Source: Devosia sp. SL43 (GTDB lineage Bacteria; Pseudomonadota; Alphaproteobacteria; Rhizobiales; Devosiaceae). Taken from it: a stretch of 64,000 nt of DNA. Below are positions 8,042-16,679 of the stretch, one piece after another. The translations under genes and the position numbers were made by a program. Under the pieces are notes generated by a model, which searched no databases, had not been told where the DNA came from, and saw only the letters and a list, made by a program, of their open reading frames with translations. The DNA lies in contig NZ_CP063401.1 of NCBI RefSeq assembly GCF_021729885.1, positions 2,844,501-2,908,500 on the forward strand, given 5' to 3'. The first letter of the stretch is position 1; the number at the start of each line of letters is the position of its first letter.

Positions 8042-8988
8042 CAGAGCACCGGGGTCAGGAGAGGACGGCCGGCAAAATGCGCCGCCAGGTTGTCGCGCAC
8101 GAGCTGTCCCATGGCCTGGCGCGTTTCCACCGTACCCGAGGCATGGTGCGGCTGCAGCAACACGTTGTCCAGCGTCAGGAAACGCGGGTCGAGCTTGGGC
8201 TCGCCCTCGAACACGTCGAGTGCCGCCGCGCCAAGTTGGCCCGAACCGAGGGCCTCGATCAGCGCATTCTCGTCGATATTGGAGGCCCGCGAAATATTGA
8301 TCAGCATGCCCTCCGGCCCCAAAGCCTCGATCACCGACTTGCCCACCACATGCCGCGTTGCCGCCGATGCCGCCAGCGTCACGAACAGGAAATCCGAGCG
8401 CTGGGCCAATGCCACCGGGTCGGGGATGAACTGCCATTGGCTGGCATAATCCTTGGCGCCTATGTCGGAATAGGCAATGTCCATGTCAAAGCCGGCGAGG
8501 CGTTTGGCGACCTCGAATCCGATCCGGCCCAGACCCAGCACGCCCACCCGCCTGCCCCACACCCGGCGCTTGAGCGGATAGAGCCCCTTGCTCGCCCACG
8601 ATCCATCCTTGACCCAGGTTTCGGCGCCAATCACGCCGCGCGACTGCGCCAGCATCATGGCGATGCCGAGATCGGCCACGTCATTGGTCAGCACATCGGG
8701 CGTATTGCTGACGCGGATGCCGCGCGCCCGGCAGGCATCGAGATCCACAGCATCAAAGCCGACGCCATAGACGCTGATCACTTCGAGCTTGGGACACGCC
8801 GCGATGATCTGGGCATTGGCGCCCAGCTCGCCGCGTGTGGCAATGCCACGAATTCTTGGCCCGACCTCGGCCAGGAATGCGGCCTTGTCGTCTGCCTCGA
8901 AATAGCGGTGCGCGGTATATTCGGCATCCAATGGCGTCTGGTCCCAGGCGGGGTAGGGACCCATCTGCAATATCTCGGGCTTGGTCAT
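8041..8988 (-). CDS. D-isomer-specific 2-hydroxyacid dehydrogenase (GhrB/2-ketogluconate-reductase-like)
   Basis: An NAD(P)-binding 2-hydroxyacid dehydrogenase of about 315 residues. The Rossmann motif GVLGLGRIGFEVAKRL is followed by the catalytic Arg in NISRASNIDE, Glu in DVFEGEP and His in QPHHASGT. Together with the idn genes it may reduce 2-ketogluconate, 2,5-diketogluconate or a keto-acid by-product; this is inferred from context. The ATG at 8988 is chosen because it begins just before the family-like PEILQMGPYP; a GTG at 9015 in the same frame would add nine residues. First gene of the operon reading towards idnD and the lactonase, divergent from idnO. Confidence 0.82.
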   Translation of the reverse strand: MTKPEILQMGPYPAWDQTPLDAEYTAHRYFEADDKAAFLAEVGPRIRGIATRGELGANAQIIAACPKLEVISVYGVGFDAVDLDACRARGIRVSNTPDVLTNDVADLGIAMMLAQSRGVIGAETWVKDGSWASKGLYPLKRRVWGRRVGVLGLGRIGFEVAKRLAGFDMDIAYSDIGAKDYASQWQFIPDPVALAQRSDFLFVTLAASAATRHVVGKSVIEALGPEGMLINISRASNIDENALIEALGSGQLGAAALDVFEGEPKLDPRFLTLDNVLLQPHHASGTVETRQAMGQLVRDNLAAHFAGRPLLTPVL

Positions 8989-9008
8989 GTGATCGCTGCA
9001 ATTCCGGC

Positions 9009-9032
9009 TTGACACAAAATGTTATCGATATC
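9009..9032 (+). promoter_or_regulatory. Divergent idn control region: TTGACA box plus operator copy 2
   Basis: TTGACA at 9009-9014 matches a sigma-70 -35 box on the plus strand. It is followed by TGTTATCGATATC at 9020-9032, the exact reverse complement of 5066-5078. The site lies between the divergent dehydrogenase operon and the idnO-gntK operon, so one bound LacI-type repressor could control both. A convincing -10 box is not visible. Confidence 0.5.
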
Positions 9033-9078
9033 AAAACAGCTGACGAAGCGTTTGTCGAGAGCAAATTTCGGAGGTGCC

Positions 9079-9834
9079 GTGTCTATCCAATTGTTCAACC
9101 TGGAAGGTCAACGCGCGCTGATCACCGGCTCTTCGCAAGGCATCGGCTTTGCCCTGGCCAAGGGCCTGGTGGCCGCCGGCGCGCAAATCGTGCTCAATGG
9201 CCGGGACGCCGACAAGCTGGCCGCAGCCGCGGCACAGCTGCCCGGCGCCACGACGCTCGCCTTCGACGCCACCGACCATGAAGCCGTACGGGCAGCCGTC
9301 GATCAGTTCGAGGCCGAAAGCGGCGCCATCGACATCCTGATCAACAATGCCGGCATGCAGCATCGGGCCCCGCTTGAGGATTTTCCGGCGGCCACCTTCG
9401 AAAAGCTGCTGCAGACCAACATCGCCAGCGTCTTCCATGTCGGCCAGGCCTGTGCCCGCCATATGATCGCTCGCGGCAAGGGCAAGATCATCAATATCGC
9501 CAGCGTGCAAACCGCCCTGGCCCGCCCCTCCATCGCCCCCTACACCGCCACCAAGGGCGCCGTGGGTAATCTGACCAAGGGCATGGCGACCGACTGGGCC
9601 AAACATGGCCTCCAATGCAACGCCATTGCCCCGGGCTATTTCGATACCCCGCTCAATGCTGCCCTCGTCGCCGATCCGCAATTTTCCGCCTGGCTGGAAA
9701 AACGCACCCCGGCCGGCCGCTGGGGCAATGTCGACGAACTTGTCGGCGCCGCAATTTTCCTCGCCTCGGACGCTTCCAGCTTCGTCAACGGCCACATCCT
9801 TTATGTCGATGGCGGCATAACGGCTTCACTATGA
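9079..9834 (+). CDS. idnO: Gluconate 5-dehydrogenase / 5-ketogluconate reductase
   Basis: A 251-residue classical short-chain dehydrogenase. The cofactor motif is TGSSQGIGFALA (residues 15-26), then NNAG, the catalytic Ser in NIASVQT, and YTATKGAVG supplying Tyr and Lys. The APGYF and FVNGH segments match E. coli IdnO. It reduces 5-keto-D-gluconate to D-gluconate. The GTG at 9079 is preferred because GGAGG ends 4 bases upstream (9070-9074); the frame is open further upstream into the operator. The stop overlaps the start of the gluconokinase (ATGA), the first of three such couplings in this operon. Confidence 0.88.
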   Translation: MSIQLFNLEGQRALITGSSQGIGFALAKGLVAAGAQIVLNGRDADKLAAAAAQLPGATTLAFDATDHEAVRAAVDQFEAESGAIDILINNAGMQHRAPLEDFPAATFEKLLQTNIASVFHVGQACARHMIARGKGKIINIASVQTALARPSIAPYTATKGAVGNLTKGMATDWAKHGLQCNAIAPGYFDTPLNAALVADPQFSAWLEKRTPAGRWGNVDELVGAAIFLASDASSFVNGHILYVDGGITASL

Positions 9835-10331
9835 GCGCCCTGCGTGTCGTCGTCATGGGCGTGTCCGGCTGCGGCAAAACCACGGTGGGCATGGCACTCG
9901 CCGAGCGCCTCGGCGCCCGTTTCATCGAGGGCGACCGGCTCCATCCCGAAGCCAATGTCGCCAAGATGGCCGCAGGCATTCCGCTGACCGATGCCGATCG
10001 CTGGCCCTGGCTCGATGCCGTCGCGGCAGCTTTGGCCGCTGACGCCCCCGTCATCGCCTCCTGTTCGGCGCTGAAGCGCGCCTATCGCGAACGCCTGCGC
10101 AGCGGCTCAGGCACGCCGCTGCATTTCCTGCACCTGGCGGGCGATCGGGCCATCCTGGCCCAGCGCATGGGCGAGCGGCCGGGTCACTACATGCCCGTCA
10201 GCCTGCTCGACAGCCAACTGGCCACGCTGGAGCCACCCGGCCCGGACGAAGCCCTGACCTTGCCGATGGATATGCCGATCGACCACCTTGTCGAAACCGC
10301 CATCGCCGCCTTCACGAAAGGATCATCATGA
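9831..10331 (+). CDS. gntK: Gluconokinase
   Basis: A 166-residue P-loop kinase of the GntK/IdnK family: Walker A GVSGCGKTTVG near residue 10, EGDRLHPEANVAKMAAGIPLTDADRWPWL (substrate region) near 32-60, SALKRAYRERLR near 80, and a lid arginine in RPGHYMP. It phosphorylates D-gluconate to 6-phosphogluconate for the Entner-Doudoroff or pentose phosphate route. Start and stop are both ATGA overlaps with the neighbours, so expression is tightly coupled to idnO. The length is usual for the family. This is the committing step that makes the cluster a complete idonate and gluconate pathway. Confidence 0.9.
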   Translation: MSALRVVVMGVSGCGKTTVGMALAERLGARFIEGDRLHPEANVAKMAAGIPLTDADRWPWLDAVAAALAADAPVIASCSALKRAYRERLRSGSGTPLHFLHLAGDRAILAQRMGERPGHYMPVSLLDSQLATLEPPGPDEALTLPMDMPIDHLVETAIAAFTKGSS

Positions 10332-11215
10332 GCCGACCCGTCGCCCTCATCGGAGCCGGAGCCATGGGGGGCGCCATTGGCGCTCGCCTCGCCCAATCCG
10401 GCACGACCCTCCGGGTCTATGACCGCGATCCCGCAAAGGTCGCGGCCCTCGTGGCCCACGGCGCCACCGCAGCCGCCAGCGCGGCCGATGCGGCGCGCGG
10501 CGTCGAGGCGGTTGTCGTCAGCCTCAATTCACCGACCATTGTCAGGCTGGCAGTATTCGGCCCGCAGGGCGTGGCCGATGGCGCCGATGCCGATACGCTC
10601 ATCATCGACATGTCATCGATCGACCCCGCTGCCACGCGCCAACTGGCCGAGGATGCAGCGGCCCGCGGCCTGCGCTGGGTCGATAGCCCGCTGTCGGGTG
10701 GCGCGCCCAAGGCGGCGATCGGTCAGTTGACGCTGATGCAGGGCGGCAGCGAAGCCGATGTCGCCGATGCCCAGCGCATCCTCGGCAACCTCGCCTCCAA
10801 CCAGACCCGCATGGGCAATGTCAGCGCCGGACAGGCCACCAAGCTGATCAATCAGGTGCTCTGCGGACTGGGCTTTCTGGCCGTCGCAGAAGCAACGGCG
10901 CTGGCTCAGGCCGCCGGCGTCGATGCCGGCCTGGTGCCCGCCGCGCTGAGGGGTGGCCGCGCCGACAGCGCGATCCTCCAGGAATACATGCCGCGCTTCG
11001 CCACCCGCGACTATCGCCGCACCGGCCGCATCGACAACATGGTCAAGGATCTCGACGGCGCAATCGACCTCGCCCGCCAGACCCGCGTGCCCATGCCGCT
11101 GACGGCGCTCTGCGCCGAAATCCACCGCATGCTGACCTCGGCCGGTCTCGGCGGCGAGGATCAGGCGGCGCTGATGGAATTCTTCAAGGGACCAGACAAG
11201 GAACAGTTCTCATGA
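10328..11215 (+). CDS. Beta-hydroxyacid dehydrogenase (3-hydroxyisobutyrate dehydrogenase / tartronate-semialdehyde reductase family)
   Basis: A 295-residue NAD(P)-dependent enzyme with the N-terminal GAGAMGGAIGARL dinucleotide motif, substrate-binding DSPLSGG near residue 121 and the catalytic lysine in GQATKLINQ near 171. These are hallmarks of the GarR/GlxR/LtnD beta-hydroxyacid dehydrogenases. It is coupled by ATGA overlaps to the kinase and to the next small gene. In such clusters these enzymes oxidise aldonates such as threonate or reduce tartronate semialdehyde; the substrate cannot be chosen from sequence. It implies a branch beyond the plain idonate pathway. Confidence 0.82.
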   Translation: MSRPVALIGAGAMGGAIGARLAQSGTTLRVYDRDPAKVAALVAHGATAAASAADAARGVEAVVVSLNSPTIVRLAVFGPQGVADGADADTLIIDMSSIDPAATRQLAEDAAARGLRWVDSPLSGGAPKAAIGQLTLMQGGSEADVADAQRILGNLASNQTRMGNVSAGQATKLINQVLCGLGFLAVAEATALAQAAGVDAGLVPAALRGGRADSAILQEYMPRFATRDYRRTGRIDNMVKDLDGAIDLARQTRVPMPLTALCAEIHRMLTSAGLGGEDQAALMEFFKGPDKEQFS

Positions 11216-11544
11216 TTACCCGCTACGCCCTGTTCGAGGGCAGCATCCGCAACGGTCAGGTCGACGCCTTCCGCGCTGCCGTGACCGCCGAACTCCTGCC
11301 GCTCTGGAAGCAGTTTCCCGGCGCCAGCGCGGTCCGCCTGAGCTTTTCGGATGCCCGCGACGAGGGCGCTCCCGAGTTTCCGCTAATTCTGGCCGTCAGC
11401 TACCCCGACCAGGCCGCCATGCAGCAAGCCTTGGCCAGCCCGATCCGCGCCCAATCGCGCGCCGTCACCGAATCGGTGGTGGCCCGCTTCTTCGATGGCC
11501 GCATCCACCATCACGTCACCACGGCCACCGACTATCCCGTCTAG
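11212..11544 (+). CDS. Small ferredoxin-like-fold protein of unknown function
   Basis: A 110-residue protein with alternating beta strands and amphipathic helices (ITRYALFEGSIR, DAFRAAVTAELLPLW, FPLILAVSYPD, RFFDGRIHHHV). The layout resembles dimeric alpha-beta barrel (Dabb/EthD-like) proteins. No signal peptide or cysteine motif. It is the last gene of the idnO-gntK-dehydrogenase operon, joined by an ATGA overlap, so it probably acts on the same substrates, for example as a mutarotase-like or stability factor. That role is a guess; I do not recognise the family with certainty. Confidence 0.6.
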   Translation: MITRYALFEGSIRNGQVDAFRAAVTAELLPLWKQFPGASAVRLSFSDARDEGAPEFPLILAVSYPDQAAMQQALASPIRAQSRAVTESVVARFFDGRIHHHVTTATDYPV

Positions 11545-11550
11545 CACCGC

Positions 11551-11572
11551 GGGGGCCGCGCTTGCGGCCTCC
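11551..11572 (+). terminator. GC hairpin after the idnO operon
   Basis: A 9-bp stem with one G-T pair (GGGGGCCGC at 11551-11559, GCGGCCTCC at 11564-11572) and a GCTT loop lies 7 bases after the stop of the small gene. No T run follows, so it may attenuate or protect the mRNA end rather than fully terminate. The downstream LacI gene may still receive readthrough. Confidence 0.4.
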
Positions 11573-11620
11573 ACCACTTCCTGATCTCTATGGTGACGAT
11601 AACACGGATGATTTGAACTG

Positions 11621-12661
11621 ATGGTCAGCGCCAGACAACAGCCCACCATGATGGACGTTGCTCAGCGCGCCGGCGTGTCGCCCATGACCGTGAGTCGCGC
11701 CTTCAAGGATGGCACCTCGGTCAGCGCCAAGACGCGGGAAAAGGTTGCCGCCGCCGCCGATGAACTCGGTTATGTCTTCGACAGCACGGCGTCCAATCTG
11801 CGCTCGCAGAAAACCAATTTCGTCGCCGTCACCATCCCCTCGATCAACAATGCCAATTTCGCCCAGACCGTTCGCGGTCTCTCCGATGTCCTGCGCCCGC
11901 GCGGGCTGCAGATTCTGCTCGGCTACACCGACTACGACATGGCCCAGGAAGAACGGCTGATCGAGCAATTGCTAACCCGTCGGCCCGAAGCCATCGTGGT
12001 GACCGGCGGCAAGCATACGCCACGGGCCCGTCGGCTGCTGGAGAATGCCGGCATCCCGGTCGTGGAGACCTGGGACCTGCCCGAGCATCCGATCCAAAAT
12101 GTCGTCGGCTTCTCCAATGCCGCCGCCGTCGAGCGGCTGGTCGATCACCTCGTCGAGCAGGGCAAGACCAGGATTGCCTTTATCGGTGGTGACACCACCC
12201 TCGATACGCGTGGCGCTGACCGGCGCCTGGGCTTTCTGCGCGCGGTGGAGCGGCATGGCCTCGCCACCGACCGGCTGATCGCCGTCGGCATTCCGCCCAT
12301 TTCCATGCGCGAGGGCGCGGCGGCCATGGGTCATCTGCTCGACACCATGCCCGATACGGAAGCCGTCATCTGCGTCTCCGATCTCTCGGCATTCGGCGCC
12401 CTCACCGAATGCCAGCGGCGCGGCATCGCCGTGCCCGGCAGCATCAGCATTGCCGGCTTTGGCGATTATGACATCGGCCAGATTTCCGTCCCGCCTCTGA
12501 CCACGCTCAACCCGTTCCCGACCGAAATCGGCCAGCAGGCCGCACGCCTCATCCTCGACCTCATGGATGGCCAGTCCCCAGAACCCATCCAGTCCATCGT
12601 GCCCGAACTGCTGGTGCGCGAAAGTACGCAGGGCCAGCCGGTCCCGAACCCGGGGCGGTAG
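11621..12661 (+). CDS. LacI-family transcriptional regulator (second in the cluster)
   Basis: A 346-residue repressor: helix-turn-helix DVAQRAGVSPMTVSRAFKDG (residues 12-31), hinge segment STASNLRSQ, and an effector domain beginning FVAVTIPSINNANFA. It is a paralogue of the regulator at 5051 with the same GntR-subgroup layout (LLGYTDYDMAQEERLIEQLL, VVETWDLP). It follows the idnO operon after a hairpin and a 76-bp gap that contains GTGACGATAACA, a loose relative of the 5066/9020 operator. Two related repressors in one cluster suggest either two inducers or separate control of import and catabolism. Confidence 0.87.
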   Translation: MVSARQQPTMMDVAQRAGVSPMTVSRAFKDGTSVSAKTREKVAAAADELGYVFDSTASNLRSQKTNFVAVTIPSINNANFAQTVRGLSDVLRPRGLQILLGYTDYDMAQEERLIEQLLTRRPEAIVVTGGKHTPRARRLLENAGIPVVETWDLPEHPIQNVVGFSNAAAVERLVDHLVEQGKTRIAFIGGDTTLDTRGADRRLGFLRAVERHGLATDRLIAVGIPPISMREGAAAMGHLLDTMPDTEAVICVSDLSAFGALTECQRRGIAVPGSISIAGFGDYDIGQISVPPLTTLNPFPTEIGQQAARLILDLMDGQSPEPIQSIVPELLVRESTQGQPVPNPGR

Positions 12662-12805
12662 CTCGTGCGATTTTGTTGCGCGACTTGAGCAAACCGCGGG
12701 ACAGCATCGCGTGGCGCCGGGCAGACGCGCGAGCAATGCATGAAACTCCCGATATCGCTGTGCTAGCATCCCGTCCACAGGGTTTGGAGCGGAGATCAAC
12801 GGGTC

Positions 12806-14053
12806 ATGAGTGACGTCATCATTCTGGGGGCGGGCATTGTTGGGGTGTCGACAGGCATTCACCTGCTGCGGCGCGGCCGTAGCGTGACGCTGATCGACAA
12901 GCGCGAGCCGGGGCGAGAGACCAGTTTCGGCAATGCCGGGATCATCCAGCGCGAGGGCGTGCGCCCGCATGCCTTCCCGCGCGATCTGGCCATGCTGATG
13001 CAGGTGGGGCTGCATCTGAGCACCGCCGCTCGCTACGAGCCCCTGGCCTTGCCGCGGCTGGCGCCAGCTTTGCTGCGCTATTGGTGGGCCAGTTCGCCCG
13101 AGAGCTACAAGCGGGTGGTGGCCAGCTATGCGCCGCTGATCGGCCGCTCGATCATCGCCCATCAGGATCTGATCGAGCAAGCCGGCCCGGATGCTGCGGC
13201 GCTGATCCAGAAGGGCGGCTGGTTTCTGGCGTTCCGCAGCGATGAAGGCCTGCGCAAGGAGGCGGCCAAGGCCCAGGCGGACAAGGAGCGCTTCGGCATC
13301 AGCCACCGCGTGGTCGAATGGCCTGAGCTCAAGACCATCGAGCCGGACCTCAAAGGCGGGCTGGCCGGCGCCATCCACTGGACCGACCCCTGGACGGTGA
13401 CCAATCCGGGCGAGCTGGTATCGCAGTATTTCAAGCTCTTCGAAAAGCTGGGCGGCACCTTCGTGCAGGGCGAAGCCAAGGATTTGACCCAGGATGCGTC
13501 CGGTTGGAGCGTCACCGCCAATGGCGCGCGCCTGTCAGGCAAGCAGGCCGTGGTGGCCCTTGGGCCGTGGGCGCCTGATCTCCTCGACAAGCTGGGCTAT
13601 CGCCTGCCGCTCTTCGTCAAGCGCGGCTACCACATGCATTACGGCACCGAAGGCAATGCCAAGCTCAACAACCTGCTGCTCGACGCCGAAGTTGGCTATG
13701 TCATCGCCCCCATGGCACGGGGTATCCGCCTTACCACCGGCGCCGAATTCGCCCTGCGCGATGCCGCGCCGACCCCGATCCAGCTCGGCAAGGCCGAAGC
13801 GGCCGCCAAGGAACTGTTCCCCCTGGGCGACCGCCGCGATCCCGAGCCGTGGAAGGGCGCGCGACCCTGCACCCCTGACATGATGCCCATCATCGGCAAG
13901 GCTCCCAAGCATGACGGGCTCTATGCCGGCATCGGCCACGCCCATCACGGTTTCACCCTGGGCCCGGCGACTGGCGAATTGCTGGCCCAGGCGATGACCG
14001 GCGAGAAAACCGCCATCGATATCAAGCCATTCGGCATGGAGCGGTTCCTCTGA
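12806..14053 (+). CDS. FAD-dependent oxidoreductase, D-amino-acid dehydrogenase (DadA)-like
   Basis: A 415-residue flavoprotein of the DAO family. An N-terminal ADP-binding motif (VIILGAGIVGVSTGIHLLRRG, with a Glu/Asp-like end at residue 32) is followed by the FGNAG segment typical of DadA. The C-terminal part carries RPCTPDMMPIIG and HAHHGFTLGPATGELLAQ. Such enzymes oxidise D-amino acids or N-methyl amino acids and pass electrons to the respiratory chain. ATG at 12806 with upstream GGAG; it stands after the LacI gene with a 144-bp gap holding nothing recognisable. The substrate is not readable. Confidence 0.82.
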   Translation: MSDVIILGAGIVGVSTGIHLLRRGRSVTLIDKREPGRETSFGNAGIIQREGVRPHAFPRDLAMLMQVGLHLSTAARYEPLALPRLAPALLRYWWASSPESYKRVVASYAPLIGRSIIAHQDLIEQAGPDAAALIQKGGWFLAFRSDEGLRKEAAKAQADKERFGISHRVVEWPELKTIEPDLKGGLAGAIHWTDPWTVTNPGELVSQYFKLFEKLGGTFVQGEAKDLTQDASGWSVTANGARLSGKQAVVALGPWAPDLLDKLGYRLPLFVKRGYHMHYGTEGNAKLNNLLLDAEVGYVIAPMARGIRLTTGAEFALRDAAPTPIQLGKAEAAAKELFPLGDRRDPEPWKGARPCTPDMMPIIGKAPKHDGLYAGIGHAHHGFTLGPATGELLAQAMTGEKTAIDIKPFGMERFL

Positions 14054-14079
14054 GCCGCGCCATCGTCTAGGGTACTGCC

Positions 14080-14373
14080 ATGGCAGATAGTTATCGAGCG
14101 TGGCTGCGCGGCGCGGTCAAATGGCAGCAGATCGCAGTGATCGACCTCAAGGAAATCGACGGCACCGGCAAGCGCCTACAGGCAGCAGGCCTCAAGACGC
14201 TGGGCGAAATCGACGCGATGGAAGGCGCCGACCTGTTGAAGCTGCCGGGCCTGGGTATCGGCGTGATCAAGAAGACGCGCGGCATCATCAAGACCTGCAA
14301 GGCAGTGGAACGGAGGCGAAAATCGGCCGCCCTACCGCAGCGGCTGCGCGTGTTGCGGGTGTTTCCGAGCTGA
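14080..14373 (+). CDS. Small helix-hairpin-helix protein
   Basis: A 97-residue basic protein with a helix-hairpin-helix signature (LKTLGEIDAMEGADLLKLPGLGIGVIKKTRGII, residues 37-70), a fold that usually contacts DNA backbone non-specifically. It is preceded by a tryptophan-containing segment and followed by a short Arg/Lys tail. It begins 27 bases after the flavoprotein stop. No catalytic domain is attached. Function unknown; it could be a stand-alone nucleic-acid-binding or protein-interaction module. Confidence 0.6.
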   Translation: MADSYRAWLRGAVKWQQIAVIDLKEIDGTGKRLQAAGLKTLGEIDAMEGADLLKLPGLGIGVIKKTRGIIKTCKAVERRRKSAALPQRLRVLRVFPS

Positions 14374-14531
14374 TGTCGTTCTGGCGTTTTGCCAAACGAC
14401 AGTTCGGCAAGGCAGGGCGTGAAACTCAGTGCAATCGAAGTGGTGACGCGACCTGCCCAGGGTCGCCGGACGGCGGCTTTCGCCGATCCGTCCGGACATG
14501 TGTAGGAAGTCGCGCAGGCGATTTAGGACGA

Positions 14532-16501
14532 TCAGGCAGCGCGCGCCGCGGCCCGAACGTGGCCCTGGGCAGGGTCCGACCGTACAAATACATCCACAAT
14601 CCGGTCGAGTTCGGCCACCTGGCGCTCGGTCTGCTCGATCGCGGCATTGGTCTGCTCGACCAGCGCAGCATTGTGCTGGGTCATCTCATCGACCTGGCGT
14701 ACGGCGCCCGAGACTTCGCCGATGGTGACGGCTTGCTCCTTACTGGCCTTGGCAATGCTGGCGACCAACTGACTGCTGGTGCGGATATCGGTCAACACAG
14801 TGCCCAGATTCTCGGCCGCTTCGGCGACAAAGCGCGTCCCGGCCGTCACTTCGACCGAGGACTCCTCGATGAGCACCTTGACGTCGGCCGACGCGCTGGC
14901 GGCCGACTGCGCCAGACGCCTGACCTCGATGGCGACCACGGCAAAGCCCTTGCCGGCATCCCCGGCGCGGGCTGCCTCGACTGAGGCGTTCAGGGCCAGG
15001 AGATTGGTTTGGAAGGCAATATCGTCGATCAGGCCGATGATATTGGAGATGCGACCGGAGGAGGTCGTGATACGCGCCATGGCATCCTCGGCCTGCTGCA
15101 TGACCTGGCCTGTGCGTTCGGCAGTCTGGTTGACGGTCTGGACCGTCTCGACCACGGCATTGGCGCGCTGTGAATTTTCAAGCACGGTCTGGCTGAGCTG
15201 TTCGATGGCAGCTGCGGTTTCCTCGACGGAAGCGGCCGAGCGGCTGGTGCGATCGGCAAGGTCGTTCGCGCCGGCCAGGATTTCCCCGGTGGCCGATTTT
15301 AGCGCCCGTGAGGAGGTGCGCAACTGTCCAACCACGTGTTCGAGATTTCGGCCACGGCGTTGGTGTCGTCGCGTAGGCGGGCAAACGCCCCCTGGAAATC
15401 TCCGGTCATGCGCAGGCCCAACTGGTAGCGCGCCAGTCCTGACAGGACCACAGTGGTTTCGGCCAGGCCGGTATCGATGGTCTGAACCAGATGATTGACG
15501 CTGCCAGCCAGCCGGTTGAGCACCTCGTCCTGGAACCCGGCTGGGACACGCTTGCCGAAATCGCCTGCGACTGCCGCGTCAACGACCTCGCCAAAGGCAT
15601 CCTGCAGCGATTGCATCATGGCGGCGCGCTCCTGGCGCCGGGCGGTGGACTGGGCGATCTCCTCGGCCGACATTTCGGCCAGGCGCAAGCCGTTGTGGCG
15701 GAACACTTCAGCGGCAGAGGCGATAGCCTTGAGTTCGTCCCAGGAGCGGGAGCCATAGACCGGCAGGGAGTAGTCGCCCTCGGCGATGGTCAGGAGCTGC
15801 GCCGAAATCGATCGCAGGCGACGCAGCACATAGACCGCCACAAATAGCGTCATGAGCACAATGAAGATGACCAAGACGCCGAAGGTGGACACCTGAACCA
15901 GGGCTTGATGGTCCCGTGCGGCAGCTATGGTGCGGGTATTGTCCTCGCGAACGGCCTGCACATGGGCGCGGTAGGCTTCGCTGATGCCCTGAAGCCGATC
16001 GAGTTCTCCGGTGATGGTCTCCGCTGTGGCATCAAACTCACCCATGAGCGCGTTACCACCCGCCGGTCCGCTTTCCACGAAGGCCTGAGCCATGCGCTGG
16101 CCGGTGGCATAGTAGGGCTCAAAGGCTACGTTCAGGCCATCGATCGCCGCCAGCATCTCGGCATCGTCGAGTTCGAGGGCCAGGGCACGCGCCGTCGCCA
16201 AGTCGGCCGCGAAGGCGGCGGCATAATTGGCAGCCTGGTCAAAGCCGTCATCAAGCCCATCGAGCCCCCGCGTTGCGGAAATATCGGTAAGCCATTGCTG
16301 CACCTGCACGACATCGAACTTGATTCGCGCTGTGGCGTCTGAAAGTTCGGAACTGCTGAGCAGTTGATCGATGCTCTGATCAACCAGCACCTGCTCCCGA
16401 CGCGTGGCATCAAAATCCTGAACCTGGCTGGAAATTGCCAGGATTGTTGCAATGGTCGCTACCGCCAGACCAGAAACTAAAGCAAACCGCGCTAGGCGCA
16501 T
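14532..16501 (-). pseudogene. Methyl-accepting chemotaxis protein gene, disrupted by a one-base frameshift
   Basis: From the ATG at 16501 (GGGAGG 8 bases upstream) the frame encodes an N-terminal membrane segment, a periplasmic helical sensor (about residues 30-185), a second membrane segment and HAMP-like helices. It then runs out of frame near 15346 and stops at 15299. The next frame carries the whole signalling domain ([13 protein letters not shown], then [30 protein letters not shown]) to the stop at 14532. Restoring one A to the AAA run (TTT at 15346-15348 on the plus strand) joins them as [20 protein letters not shown], matching the paralogue at 36696. Either a real null allele or a base-call error in the assembly. 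Confidence 0.85.
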
Positions 16502-16679
16502 GAACAGACCTCCCCAAATTCCTGCCAACTTAAATTCCTAGGCGATAATTAATTGTGAATACCTTGTTTACCACGATGGAACGAGTTGACCGGGGCCGTG
16601 GCCAAGGCAGGCGAGCTGTGCTCCTTCCCGTCTAGACTCCTATCGATTTCTCGGTTTGGCCGCAGACCATTGCGATGCT

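Noticed and set aside
7010..8437. A longer idnD frame reaching 8437
   Set aside because: The extension overlaps the hydroxyacid dehydrogenase gene and has no family match; the start at 8041 fits IdnD and the overlap pattern.
15340..15352. Programmed frameshifting in the chemoreceptor
   Set aside because: There is no slippery heptamer and no downstream structure; a simple one-base loss explains the split.
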